64,000 nucleotides of DNA from Curtobacterium salicis. Lineage in GTDB: Bacteria; Actinomycetota; Actinomycetes; Actinomycetales; Microbacteriaceae. Positions within the stretch are counted from its first letter, which is position 1; each line of letters starts with the position of its first letter. The notes under the pieces are model-generated. The model made no database searches and was not told where the DNA came from. It worked only from the letters and a program-made list of their open reading frames with translations. The stretch is taken from positions 558,001 through 622,000 of the forward strand of contig NZ_JAAOYO010000003.1 of the NCBI RefSeq assembly GCF_011759505.1. Reading direction: 5' to 3'. A program made the translations under genes and the position numbers. This document shows positions 8,897 to 16,848 of this stretch, one piece after another.

Positions 8897-9310
8897 ATGA
8901 CGACGGACCTCGAACGGCTCGGGCAGGCGATCAAGCGGGCGCAGTACCGGAACCACCGCACGATGGACCTCGCGCTGCAGGACGTCGGGGTGACGCTGGT
9001 GCAGTGGGACGCCCTGCGCGCCGTCGACCGGATGCCCGGCGCGTCCGGTCACGACCTGGCCGTCGCCACGTTCCAGAGCGACCAGGCCTTCGGGACGCTC
9101 GCGACGCGACTCGTCGAGCGCGCGCTCATCGAGCGGACGGCGGGACGGGGGCGTCGACTCGTGCACACCCTCACCGACACCGGGCGCGAGGCGCTCGACG
9201 ACGGACACCGAGTGGCCGCCCGCGTGCTCGACGAGCTGTTCGCGCCGCTCGACGAACCGCAGCGTGCGGCGCTGATGCGGACGCTGACCACCCTCACCGC
9301 GGGGGAGTGA
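8897..9310 (+). CDS. MarR family transcriptional regulator
   Basis: 137-residue winged-helix protein of MarR size. The recognition-helix region is SGHDLAVATFQSDQAFGTLA and the wing is IERTAGRGRRLVHTLTDTG, a typical MarR pattern. It should bind as a dimer to the palindrome at 8858-8871 and respond to a small ligand, possibly a substrate of the divergent hydrolase. No Shine-Dalgarno is visible and a TACCGT box ends six bases upstream, suggesting leaderless translation. Its 3' end overlaps the convergent phosphatase gene by 17 bp. Confidence 0.92.
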   Translation: MTTDLERLGQAIKRAQYRNHRTMDLALQDVGVTLVQWDALRAVDRMPGASGHDLAVATFQSDQAFGTLATRLVERALIERTAGRGRRLVHTLTDTGREALDDGHRVAARVLDELFAPLDEPQRAALMRTLTTLTAGE

Positions 9311-10622
9311 CGGCCCCGTCCGGACGCGCGTCGTACCGGACGGCGAGCACCGTGACGTCGTCCGAGTGGTGGCCGGCGCGTCCGAGCTCCTCCAGCTGCG
9401 AGACCAGGCGCTCCGGGTCCGACTCCGCCACGGCGAACGCCTCGAACCGGTCGAGTGCGTCCATGCCGTCGCCGAAGAGGTCGAGCACGCCGTCGCTGAC
9501 GACGAGGACCACGTCGCCGTGGCCGAGCACCGTCTCCTGCGTCGTCCAACTCGTCCCGACGCCGATCGGGGTGTCCGTGCTCCGGAGCCACTCGTGGCCC
9601 CCGTGCGCACGCAGCACCAGGGCCAGACCGTGTCCGGCGTCGACCCACCGGGCGACCCCGTCGACGTCCAGGTGCATGTGGAAGCACGTCGTGAACTGCT
9701 CGGTCGCCGGGGCGTCCAGACCGACGTCCAGACCGGTCGCCGTCCGGCTCACCGCCTCGTCGGGCGCGCCCACCCGGACCGACGAACGGAGGACCGACCG
9801 CACCACCGCGGCGATCATGCCCGCGCCGACGCCCTTGCCCATCACGTCGCCGAGGGTGAAGGCCGCGCCGTCCGTGGTCGGGAACCAGTCGTAGAAGTCG
9901 CCACCGACCGAGCGGGTCGGCAGGCACACGGCACGGACCGTGAACACCGCCGGCAGGTCCGCCGTCGACACGGGCAACAGGGAGCGCTGGACGAGGGCCG
10001 CCTGCGAGATCTCGGCCTCGGCCTGCTGCCGCAGCTCCTGCACGGTCTGCAGCCGGAAGGCCCCCTGGCGAGCGAGCTCGTTGGTGACGCCGGCGACCGC
10101 GGTGAAGACGACCAGCACGACGACCAGCCGGACGACCTCGCTCGCGCCCAGGTCCGCGTGCCCGAGGAGCATCGGCACCAGGAAGGTCGCCGCCGTCCCG
10201 ACCAACGGGTAGAGGACGTTCTGCCGGCCCGGTCGCGCGGCGATCCAGATCAGGGGCAACAGCACCGCGGCGAGGAACGGGGAGCGCGCGTCACCGGTGC
10301 CGTACCGCAGCAGGCCGATCGCGACGAAGTCGAGCGCCGGCACCAGGAGCTCGAAGCGCAGCAGCGACGGTCGGGCCGTGAGCAGGACGGTGAACGCCAG
10401 CCCCACGACCGCGAGTGCCGTCCCGGTCCACATGCTCGTCGCGTCCGTCACCGTCAACCAGGGCAGCAGGACGCTGCACACGGCGGCGAGGACGGACACC
10501 ACGGCGATCACGGCCTGGTTCGTCACCGGGGTCGTCCTCGCCCCGGTCCGCCCGGGGGCGGCGCCCGCTCGGTCGACCGCGGTGTCCGGGACGACGGTCG
10601 GACCGGCAGGCGTCTTCGTCAT
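9294..10622 (-). CDS. membrane-anchored SpoIIE/RsbU-type PP2C phosphatase
   Basis: 442 residues. About six membrane helices occupy residues 35-180, followed by a short coiled linker (TVQELRQQAEAEISQAALVQ) and a PPM/SpoIIE phosphatase domain to the C-terminus. The domain has SVGGDFYDW, LGDVMGKGVGAGM and VLVVSDG, supplying the metal-binding aspartates. Such enzymes dephosphorylate anti-anti-sigma factors and so release stress sigma factors. No anti-sigma or STAS gene is nearby, so its partner is encoded elsewhere. The membrane part resembles a MASE-like sensor. It is divergent from a lipoprotein gene across a region with a 16-bp direct repeat. Confidence 0.9.
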   Translation of the reverse strand: MTKTPAGPTVVPDTAVDRAGAAPGRTGARTTPVTNQAVIAVVSVLAAVCSVLLPWLTVTDATSMWTGTALAVVGLAFTVLLTARPSLLRFELLVPALDFVAIGLLRYGTGDARSPFLAAVLLPLIWIAARPGRQNVLYPLVGTAATFLVPMLLGHADLGASEVVRLVVVLVVFTAVAGVTNELARQGAFRLQTVQELRQQAEAEISQAALVQRSLLPVSTADLPAVFTVRAVCLPTRSVGGDFYDWFPTTDGAAFTLGDVMGKGVGAGMIAAVVRSVLRSSVRVGAPDEAVSRTATGLDVGLDAPATEQFTTCFHMHLDVDGVARWVDAGHGLALVLRAHGGHEWLRSTDTPIGVGTSWTTQETVLGHGDVVLVVSDGVLDLFGDGMDALDRFEAFAVAESDPERLVSQLEELGRAGHHSDDVTVLAVRYDARPDGAVTPPR

Positions 10623-10674
10623 CAGGGCTCGACGCTACCGGCAGCACGGGTCCGGGGGAACGCGCCCGTTCGTG

Positions 10675-10733
10675 GGTCACGAGCCGGTCTGCCCGGGTGA
10701 CACGTGCCTCCCGGAGAGGTCACGAGTCGGTCT
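10675..10733. repeat. 16-bp direct repeat in a divergent promoter region
   Basis: GGTCACGAGCCGGTCT (10675-10690) recurs as GGTCACGAGTCGGTCT (10718-10733), 15 of 16 bases identical, starts 43 bp apart, about four helical turns. It lies between the phosphatase gene (minus) and the lipoprotein gene (plus) and could be a paired binding site for a regulator. Confidence 0.5.
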
Positions 10734-10797
10734 CGGGCCGGTCTCGATCCCGCATCGGCCCGTCGGCGGACCGGCGCGCTCCGTCAGGATCGTCCGC

Positions 10798-11319
10798 ATG
10801 GGGAACCACCGAACCGTCCGGACGTCCGTCATCGCCGCCGCCGTCGCACTGCTCGCATCGTCGGCGCTCGCCGGGTGCTCGGCAGCCGACCCCGCCGGCG
10901 CCGCCGCGGACCCGTCGCGCACCCCCTCCAGCGCGGTGACCGCGGCCGTGGACCCGGAGCAGGCCAGCCCGGCACCCGTCGACATGGACGCGGACGGCAG
11001 CGCCGCGGCGACGTGCGGCCAGGTCAGCGCGCTCGAGTCGATCGCCCTGAACGCGCACGACGGCCTCGCCCGCGGGACGCTCACCCGGGCGCAGTCCGAC
11101 GCCCTGGCGGCGGCCGTCCGGTTCGGGTTCGAGCACCTCGCCAGCTCCGACCCGAAGGTGTCGCCCGCGGTGGAGTCCGCTCAGCGGTACCTCGAGCAGC
11201 ACCCGGGCCCGGTGATCGACGACACGACGGCCGACTGGGACCTCCGGGGGCGGACGATCACGACCGCCTGTCGGGAAGCCGGGTCGAACGTCGTCGTGTC
11301 GGCGCAGTACGGCGGCTGA
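10798..11319 (+). CDS. putative lipoprotein of unknown function
   Basis: 173 residues. The signal segment has MGNHRTVRTS, a hydrophobic stretch and a lipobox LAGC (Cys about residue 24), so the mature protein should be lipid-anchored on the outer face of the membrane. An alanine/serine/proline linker follows to about residue 60. The remaining ~110 residues form a small globular domain with two cysteines (ATCGQ and TTACRE) that could pair. I do not recognise the family. It is divergent from the SpoIIE phosphatase. Confidence 0.75.
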   Translation: MGNHRTVRTSVIAAAVALLASSALAGCSAADPAGAAADPSRTPSSAVTAAVDPEQASPAPVDMDADGSAAATCGQVSALESIALNAHDGLARGTLTRAQSDALAAAVRFGFEHLASSDPKVSPAVESAQRYLEQHPGPVIDDTTADWDLRGRTITTACREAGSNVVVSAQYGG

Positions 11320-11325
11320 CCGGCG

Positions 11326-11790
11326 TCAGCCCTGCCACACCGAGACGGCCCCGGCGTGGCCGATCACCACGACCTCGACCAGCGACACCACGCCGACGGC
11401 GACGAGCAGGACCGGTCCGACGACCGCGACCGCGCGGACGGCGCCGCCGTTCGTGACGCGTGCGATGCCGAAGCGGTGCCAGCCCCACCACAGGACGAGC
11501 AGCGCGAACACCGCGATCGACCAGGGCAGCAGGCCGTCGGCGAGCTCGGTGTGCCGCTGCAGCAGTGCGGTCTCCTTCTCGCGTGACTCCAACCACTCGC
11601 CCGAGGACGTCGCCAGGGGCACGGAGACCAGCGCCACCAGCGCGATCAGGGGCGCGCCGACGGCGAGCCACCGGCGTGCGGCCGGCCAGACCGCGACGGC
11701 GATCGCGACCAGTGCGGCCACGGGGACCGCGACCGAGGTCAGGTGGACCAGGAGCGGGTGGAGCGGGAGTCCGCCGAGTTGCCAGTCCAT
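11326..11790 (-). CDS. DUF2231-type membrane protein
   Basis: 154 residues with four predicted membrane helices. The N-terminus LGGLPLHPLLVHLTSVAVP is the conserved start of DUF2231 proteins, where histidines in an HPLxVH pattern face the membrane. A loop rich in charge (SGEWLESREKETALLQRHTE) separates helices two and three. Function of the family is unknown; some members are linked to redox or heme-related membrane processes. ATG 11790 is used. It is divergent from the response regulator and its stop lies seven bases from the end of the lipoprotein gene. Confidence 0.85.
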   Translation of the reverse strand: MDWQLGGLPLHPLLVHLTSVAVPVAALVAIAVAVWPAARRWLAVGAPLIALVALVSVPLATSSGEWLESREKETALLQRHTELADGLLPWSIAVFALLVLWWGWHRFGIARVTNGGAVRAVAVVGPVLLVAVGVVSLVEVVVIGHAGAVSVWQG

Positions 11791-11911
11791 GTCGGACCTT
11801 CCGTGCCGGGGCGACCCAGGTCGGCCGCACCGGTCCAGGCAACCGGAACCCGCCGCTCGTGGACTGCGTGCCGGGTGCTCGGTTCGTTCGAGACCACACA
11901 CGAACCCCCGT

Positions 11912-11930
11912 CCGGGTGCGACCGGGTGCG
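11912..11930. promoter_or_regulatory. direct repeat upstream of the response-regulator gene
   Basis: CCGGGTGCG occurs twice, at 11912-11920 and 11922-11930, 10 bp apart, and is followed at once by the palindrome GTGCGCAC. OmpR-family regulators bind tandem direct half-sites one helical turn apart, so this could be an autoregulatory site for the adjacent two-component system or act on the DUF2231 gene. Confidence 0.35.
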
Positions 11931-11985
11931 GTGCGCACCACCGCTCCCGCATGATGGTGCTGCGGGCGCGGAGCGGGAGGTCCAG

Positions 11986-12666
11986 ATGGCGAAGATCCTG
12001 GTGGTCGAGGACGACCCGGAGATGGGGGCCCTCGTGGCGCAGGGCCTCGGCGACGAAGGGCACGCCGTCACGGTGGTGACCGACGGCATCGCAGCGCTGA
12101 CCGCAGCGCGAGCGGACCCGTTCGACGCCGCGGCGATCGACGTGATGCTGCCGGAGATGTCGGGGTTCGAGATCTGCCGGCGCCTGCGGGAGATGGGACA
12201 GGACCTGCCGGTGATCCTCGTGACCGCCCGGGACGCCGTCGACGACCGGGTCTTCGGCCTGGACGCCGGCGCGGACGACTACCTCACCAAGCCCTTCGCG
12301 ATCGCCGAGCTCAACGCCCGGATCCGCGCGCACCTGCGGCGGCGGGCAGCGGGGTCCACGGTGGTGGAGGCCGCCGACGTCCGACTCGACGTCGTCGCGG
12401 TCCGGGCCAGCGTGGGCGGCCGGGACCTCCCGTTGAGCGTCAAGGAGTTCTCGCTCCTCCGGTACCTCATCCAGGGATCGCCCGAGGCCCGCAGCCGCCG
12501 TGACGTGCTCGACGAGGTCTGGGGGAGCGCCGACCACTTCGACCCGACGATCGTCGACCAGTACGTCAGCTACGTCCGCAAGAAGCTGCACGCCGCCGGG
12601 GCCGGGGTCCGCATCCGGACCGTCCGCGGTGTCGGGTACGCGCTCGAGGTCGGGACCGCCGGGTGA
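11986..12666 (+). CDS. OmpR-family response regulator
   Basis: 226 residues. The receiver domain has the acidic pair EDD (8-10), the phosphoacceptor Asp52 in IDVMLPEM, and the conserved lysine in LTKPF. The C-terminal winged helix (about 130-222) carries LSVKEFSLLRYLI and the recognition segment VDQYVSYVRKKL with the wing RTVRGVGY. The start is ATG 11986 with GGGAGG upstream; the open frame extends to 11743 but that part is not conserved. Its stop overlaps the kinase start by GTGA, so kinase and regulator are coupled. The flavin operon starting at 14196 is a plausible regulon. Confidence 0.95.
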   Translation: MAKILVVEDDPEMGALVAQGLGDEGHAVTVVTDGIAALTAARADPFDAAAIDVMLPEMSGFEICRRLREMGQDLPVILVTARDAVDDRVFGLDAGADDYLTKPFAIAELNARIRAHLRRRAAGSTVVEAADVRLDVVAVRASVGGRDLPLSVKEFSLLRYLIQGSPEARSRRDVLDEVWGSADHFDPTIVDQYVSYVRKKLHAAGAGVRIRTVRGVGYALEVGTAG

Positions 12667-14066
12667 CACTGCTGCGACGGCTGTCGATCCGGGCCCGGAT
12701 CACGCTGGGCAGCCTCCTGGTCGGTGCGGTCGTCCTCGCCGGCGCGATGGTCGCGCTGCACCTGCAGATCGCGCACGCCACCCTCGAGACGGACCGCTCG
12801 CTCGCCGCCGCCGACGCCGCGCCCTTCGTCTCGGACCTGCGGGGGAACCCCGGTGAGCCTCCGGACCGTCCGGCAGCCGGGGTCCTCGTCGGGATCCGGT
12901 CGGCCGACGGCGACTGGGTGGTGGACGCCCTGCCCCGGATGGTCAGCCGTGCGCTCCCGAGGACGGTGCCGGACGACGAGGTCACCATGCGCCTGCGGAC
13001 CCCGCGTGGGCCCGTGACCGTCGTCGGCGTGCCGGTCCGGAGTGCCGACCGGACGTCCGTCGTCTGGGCGGCGCGGGACGGGCGTGCCGGGCACGAGACC
13101 CTCGGGCGCATCGACCGGTCACTCGTCGTCGGCACGCTCCTCGCGTTGACCGCGTTCGGGCTCGCCGCGTGGCTGCTCTCGACGATCACCCTCCGACCGG
13201 TGTCCCGGATGCGGCGGGCCGCCGAGGACCTCGGTGGCGGCCGGACCGCCGGACACCTCCCGGTCGGGCCCTCCGACGACGAGTTGGCCGACCTCGCCCG
13301 GACGCTGAACTCCTTCGTCGACCGACAGCGGGAGAACACCGACCGCGAGCGTCGGATCGTCTCGGACGCCAGTCACGAGCTCCGCACCCCGCTCGCTGCC
13401 CTGACCGCGCGGCTCGAACTCGCGCACCGGTCCTCCGGGGACGCGGTCGCGCTCGAGGGGGTGCTGACGGCCGCCGAGTCCGACGTCGCGCGGCTGACGT
13501 CGTTGGCCCAGACCCTCCTGGAGCTCAGCCGGCTCGACGAGGCGTCCGACGGCGACCGGCGCCCGGCGACGACGACGGCCGAGGCCCTCGTCACCGAGGT
13601 CATGCAGAGCGTCGACCGGGCGCGGATGACCGGTGGTACCGGTCCGGGTGGTACCGGTACCGGTGCGACGCCGGTGGACGTGGACTTCACCGTCGACCTC
13701 CTCGACCCGGCCCGCTCGTACGCCGTCGATCCGGCCGCGTTCGCCCGGATCGTCGACAACCTGGTGACGAACGCCGTCGCGCACGGCACCGGGGCCACCG
13801 CCGTCACCATCCGGCTCGGCCAGACGCCGGACCGGGCGCTGCGCCTCCTGGTCGAGGACGACGGCCCGGGCATCCCCGAGGCGTTCCTGCCGATCGCCTT
13901 CGAACGGTTCGCCCGCGCCGACGCCGCTCGTCGGGCCGGCACCGGCGGGGCCGGCCTGGGCCTCGCCCTGGTGCGCGGCCTGGCCGAGCACGCCGGCGGA
14001 TCGGCGACGCTGACGAACCGCCGGACAGGAGGCGCGTCCGCCGCCGTCGTGATCCCGCCGGCCTGA
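12663..14066 (+). CDS. sensor histidine kinase
   Basis: 467 residues. Two membrane helices (about 16-36 and 158-180) bracket a ~120-residue extracytoplasmic sensor region. A HAMP linker follows, then HisKA with DASHELRTPLAAL (phospho-accepting His238), N-box NLVTNAVAHG, G1 EDDGPGIP and G2 GGAGLGLALV. This is a complete orthodox kinase. A glycine/threonine run (GGTGPGGTGTG) sits in a loop of the ATPase domain and is coded by repeated GGTACCGGT blocks. The sensor domain is not recognised. The gene overlaps the response regulator by 4 bp and lies 129 bp before the ferric-reductase-like gene. Confidence 0.95.
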   Translation: MTLLRRLSIRARITLGSLLVGAVVLAGAMVALHLQIAHATLETDRSLAAADAAPFVSDLRGNPGEPPDRPAAGVLVGIRSADGDWVVDALPRMVSRALPRTVPDDEVTMRLRTPRGPVTVVGVPVRSADRTSVVWAARDGRAGHETLGRIDRSLVVGTLLALTAFGLAAWLLSTITLRPVSRMRRAAEDLGGGRTAGHLPVGPSDDELADLARTLNSFVDRQRENTDRERRIVSDASHELRTPLAALTARLELAHRSSGDAVALEGVLTAAESDVARLTSLAQTLLELSRLDEASDGDRRPATTTAEALVTEVMQSVDRARMTGGTGPGGTGTGATPVDVDFTVDLLDPARSYAVDPAAFARIVDNLVTNAVAHGTGATAVTIRLGQTPDRALRLLVEDDGPGIPEAFLPIAFERFARADAARRAGTGGAGLGLALVRGLAEHAGGSATLTNRRTGGASAAVVIPPA

Positions 14067-14088
14067 CCGCGTGGCGCGTCCGCCCCCC

Positions 14089-14112
14089 GATCACTCGAGG
14101 TCTCGAGCGATC
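14089..14112. promoter_or_regulatory. imperfect inverted repeat between kinase gene and flavin operon
   Basis: Arms GATCACTCGA (14089-14098) and TCGAGCGATC (14103-14112) are complementary at 9 of 10 positions around 4 bases. The site is 22 bp after the kinase stop and 84 bp before the flavocytochrome ATG, so it could be a weak terminator or an operator for the operon. Confidence 0.4.
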
Positions 14113-14195
14113 CCCACTGCTGGTTCCGGGCAGATCGAGAGGAGCGGTGCCGATGCTGAACGGCACCTGATCACACGCTGGAGAGGAACGAGCCG

Positions 14196-15635
14196 ATGAT
14201 CGACACCGCTCGCCCCACGCCGAGGACCGCCCCGGCACCCCGACCACCGCTCCGACCGTGGGACGACGCCGCTCGTCGGCGACACCGGTCCGGACGCCGT
14301 CGCCTGGCCGCGGCCGACCTGCTCGTGGCGGCGACCTGGGCCTCCGCCGCGATGGCCGTCGCCCTGTGGCTCGTCTCGCCCGGGTCGCACAGCGTCTCCG
14401 GCGTCAGCGGCGTCCTGACCGACGCGGGGATCGTCGCGGGCCTGGTCGCGACGGACCTGGTGCTCGTGATGCTGGTCCTCGCCGCCCGTGTCCCGCTGCT
14501 CGACCGCGTGGTCGGACAGGACCGGGCGATCGCGGTGCACCGGTCCCTCGGCAAGCCCGTCCTGTTCCTGCTGCTCGCCCACGGTGCGCTGCTCACCCTC
14601 GGGTACGCCGCCGCCGACGGGTCGAGTCCGGTCGCCGAGACCATCGCGCTGTTCTCGAGCCCGGACATGCCGCTGGCGTACCTCGGCCTCGGGCTGTTCC
14701 TCGTCGTGGTCGTCAGCTCGCTCGTCGCCGTCCGACGGCGCCTGTCGTACGAGGTGTGGCACGGCATCCACCTGCTCAGCTACGCCGCGGTCCTGGTCGC
14801 GCTCCCGCACATGCTCAGCGCCGGCAGTGTCCTGGCCCACGGCACCTGGCAGCGCGGGTACTGGATCGCGCTGTACGTCCTGTCGCTCGGGCTCATCGCC
14901 GTGTACCGGTTCGTCGTCCCGGTGGTCGTGAGCCTGCGGCACCGCATCCGGGTCGTCGCCGTCGAAGCGATCGCCCCCGGGGTGGTCTCGATCCACCTGG
15001 CCGGCCGGGACCTCGACCGGCTGGGCGCCCGCGGCGGCCAGTACGGCGTGTGGCGGTTCTGGACCGGCGCCACGTGGTGGCACGCCCATCCGGTGTCCTT
15101 CTCGGCGGTGCCCACCGCCGACCGCGCACGCATCACGGTCCGTGACCTCGGTGCCGGCTCGGCGCGACTCGGGCGGGTCCGGCCCGGCACCGCCGTCTCG
15201 CTCGAGGGTCCGTACGGACTCTTCACCACCCACGCCCGGACCGCGCCGTACCTGGCGCTCGTCGCGTCGGGCATCGGCATCACACCGGTCCGGGCGCTGC
15301 TCGAGGACACCGACCTGCGGCCGGGCGAGGCGACCGTGCTGCTGCGCGGCACCGACCGGCGGCAGCAGTACCTCTGGCAGGAGACCGCGGCGCTCGCCGA
15401 CTCCACGGGCAGCCGGGTCTGGGCGATGGTCGGGCCGCGCGCGTGGTCCCGACCGAGCTGGATGACGGAGGAGGACCTGCGCCGAGGGGTCACCCTCGGG
15501 TCGGTGTTCCCGCACCTGCTCGAGTCCGACCTGTACGTCTGCGGTCCCCGGGCCTGGTCCGACCTCGTCGTGCAGGACGCCCGACGAGCCGGCGTTCCCG
15601 GACACCGCATCCACCTCGAGCGGTTCGGCGCATGA
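14196..15635 (+). CDS. ferric-reductase-like flavocytochrome with FAD/NAD(P) module
   Basis: 479 residues. The N-terminal half has six membrane helices of ferric reductase-like type, with two histidine pairs able to bind two b hemes: HRSLGKPVLFLLLAHG and HGIHLLSYAAVLVALPH. The C-terminal half is an FNR-like module with the FAD motif HPVSFS and the nucleotide motif GIGITPVRALL, ending YVCGPRAW near the C-terminus. It should take electrons from cytosolic NAD(P)H and pass them across the membrane. Downstream overlap with an FMN-binding protein gene (ATGA) suggests that protein is the outer-face acceptor. GAGAGGA precedes the ATG. Confidence 0.92.
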   Translation: MIDTARPTPRTAPAPRPPLRPWDDAARRRHRSGRRRLAAADLLVAATWASAAMAVALWLVSPGSHSVSGVSGVLTDAGIVAGLVATDLVLVMLVLAARVPLLDRVVGQDRAIAVHRSLGKPVLFLLLAHGALLTLGYAAADGSSPVAETIALFSSPDMPLAYLGLGLFLVVVVSSLVAVRRRLSYEVWHGIHLLSYAAVLVALPHMLSAGSVLAHGTWQRGYWIALYVLSLGLIAVYRFVVPVVVSLRHRIRVVAVEAIAPGVVSIHLAGRDLDRLGARGGQYGVWRFWTGATWWHAHPVSFSAVPTADRARITVRDLGAGSARLGRVRPGTAVSLEGPYGLFTTHARTAPYLALVASGIGITPVRALLEDTDLRPGEATVLLRGTDRRQQYLWQETAALADSTGSRVWAMVGPRAWSRPSWMTEEDLRRGVTLGSVFPHLLESDLYVCGPRAWSDLVVQDARRAGVPGHRIHLERFGA

Positions 15636-16105
15636 GGGCCCGGGCGGTCCTCGGCGGGGTGCTGTCCTCCGTCGCGGTGCTGGTGATCGGATGGCAGGTC
15701 GGCGGGCAGACGGCGACGACCGCGAGTCCGCAGACGTCGACGTCGGACACGAGCGGGTCCACCGGGACCGGCACGAGCGCGACCTCCGGTCCGGCGTCGT
15801 CGGGCTCCACGGGGACGGGTTCCACGGGGTCGGGTACCTTCCTCGGCTCGGTCGCCCAGACCCGGTACGGCCCCGTCCAGGTGCAGATCGTGGTCAGCGA
15901 CGGCGTCATCACCGACGTGACCGCACCGCAGCTCACCGACGCGGACGGACGGTCGGTCGCGATCAGCGCCCAGGCCGCGCCGGTCCTCCGTCAGGAGGCC
16001 CTGCAGGCCCAGTCGGCCGACATCCAGGCCGTCAGCGGTGCGACCTTCACCAGCGAGGGCTACACGACGTCGCTGCAGTCCGCGATCGACCAGGCCGGAC
16101 TGTGA
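15632..16105 (+). CDS. extracytoplasmic FMN-binding protein with flavinylation site
   Basis: 157 residues. A single N-terminal membrane helix (about 5-24) is followed by a ~45-residue serine/threonine/glycine linker and then an FMN-binding domain of RnfG/NqrC type. The segment DIQAVSGATFTS holds the flavinylation motif, with Thr138 the likely FMN attachment site. The protein would sit tethered to the outer face of the membrane and receive electrons from the flavocytochrome. Its start overlaps that gene by 4 bp and its end overlaps apbE by 4 bp, so substrate and modifying enzyme are made together. Confidence 0.9.
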   Translation: MRARAVLGGVLSSVAVLVIGWQVGGQTATTASPQTSTSDTSGSTGTGTSATSGPASSGSTGTGSTGSGTFLGSVAQTRYGPVQVQIVVSDGVITDVTAPQLTDADGRSVAISAQAAPVLRQEALQAQSADIQAVSGATFTSEGYTTSLQSAIDQAGL

Positions 16106-16848
16106 ACGCGCCCCCGACCGTCCGGACCTTCGCGACGATGGGCACCGTCGTGAGCCTCCGAGGTGCGGACGACGAGACGGCCGAGGGGGTCCGGGCCGTC
16201 TTCGCCGGGTACGACCACCGGTACAGCCGGTACGACCCCGCGTCGGTGCTCAGCCGCGTCGCGGCCGGGTCGCTCCGCATGACGGACACCCCGGAGGAGG
16301 TCCGGGACGTCTACGCGTCGGCCCTCGCCTGGCGGGACCGGACCGGCGGCGCCTTCACCCCGCACCGCCCGGACGGGACGATCGACCTCTCCGGCATCGT
16401 CAAGGCCCTGGCCGTCCGCGACGCCGGCGCGGTGCTCGACGCCGCCACCTCGGACTGGATGCTCAGCGCGGGCGGCGACGTCTTGGTGCGCGGGACGCAC
16501 GACGGCGCACCCTGGCGGGTCGGGATCGTCGACCCGGACCGCCGCGACGCCCTGGCCGACGTCGTGCAGCTCGACGCACCCCGGCGTGCGGTCGCGACGT
16601 CCGGCACCGCCGAGCGGGGCGAACACGTCTGGCGCCGCTCGGTCCCGACCTTCGCGCAGGTGACGGTCATCGCCGACGACATCGTCACCGCGGACGTCCT
16701 GGCGACCGCGGTCCTGGCCGGTGACGAGACCGACCTCGCCCGGACCACCGCCGACGGCACCGTCGACGTCCTGGCGTTCGGCGTCGACGGTCGTGCCTGG
16801 GCGACACCCGGACCGTCCCGCCGCCCGTGCAGCAGGATGGGTGGGTGA
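16102..16848 (+). CDS. apbE: FAD:protein FMN transferase, ApbE family
   Basis: 248 residues from a GTG that overlaps the previous stop codon (GTGA). ApbE hallmarks are an N-terminal ATMGTVVSL strand, DLSGIVKALAVRDA, GGDV, ATSGTAERGEHVW and ADVLATAVL. It transfers FMN from FAD to the threonine of SGAT motifs. It is shorter than the usual 300-350 residues and no signal peptide or lipobox is seen, so where it acts is unclear; the actinobacterial short form may work before export. The adjacent FMN-binding protein is its obvious substrate. Confidence 0.9.
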   Translation: MNAPPTVRTFATMGTVVSLRGADDETAEGVRAVFAGYDHRYSRYDPASVLSRVAAGSLRMTDTPEEVRDVYASALAWRDRTGGAFTPHRPDGTIDLSGIVKALAVRDAGAVLDAATSDWMLSAGGDVLVRGTHDGAPWRVGIVDPDRRDALADVVQLDAPRRAVATSGTAERGEHVWRRSVPTFAQVTVIADDIVTADVLATAVLAGDETDLARTTADGTVDVLAFGVDGRAWATPGPSRRPCSRMGG

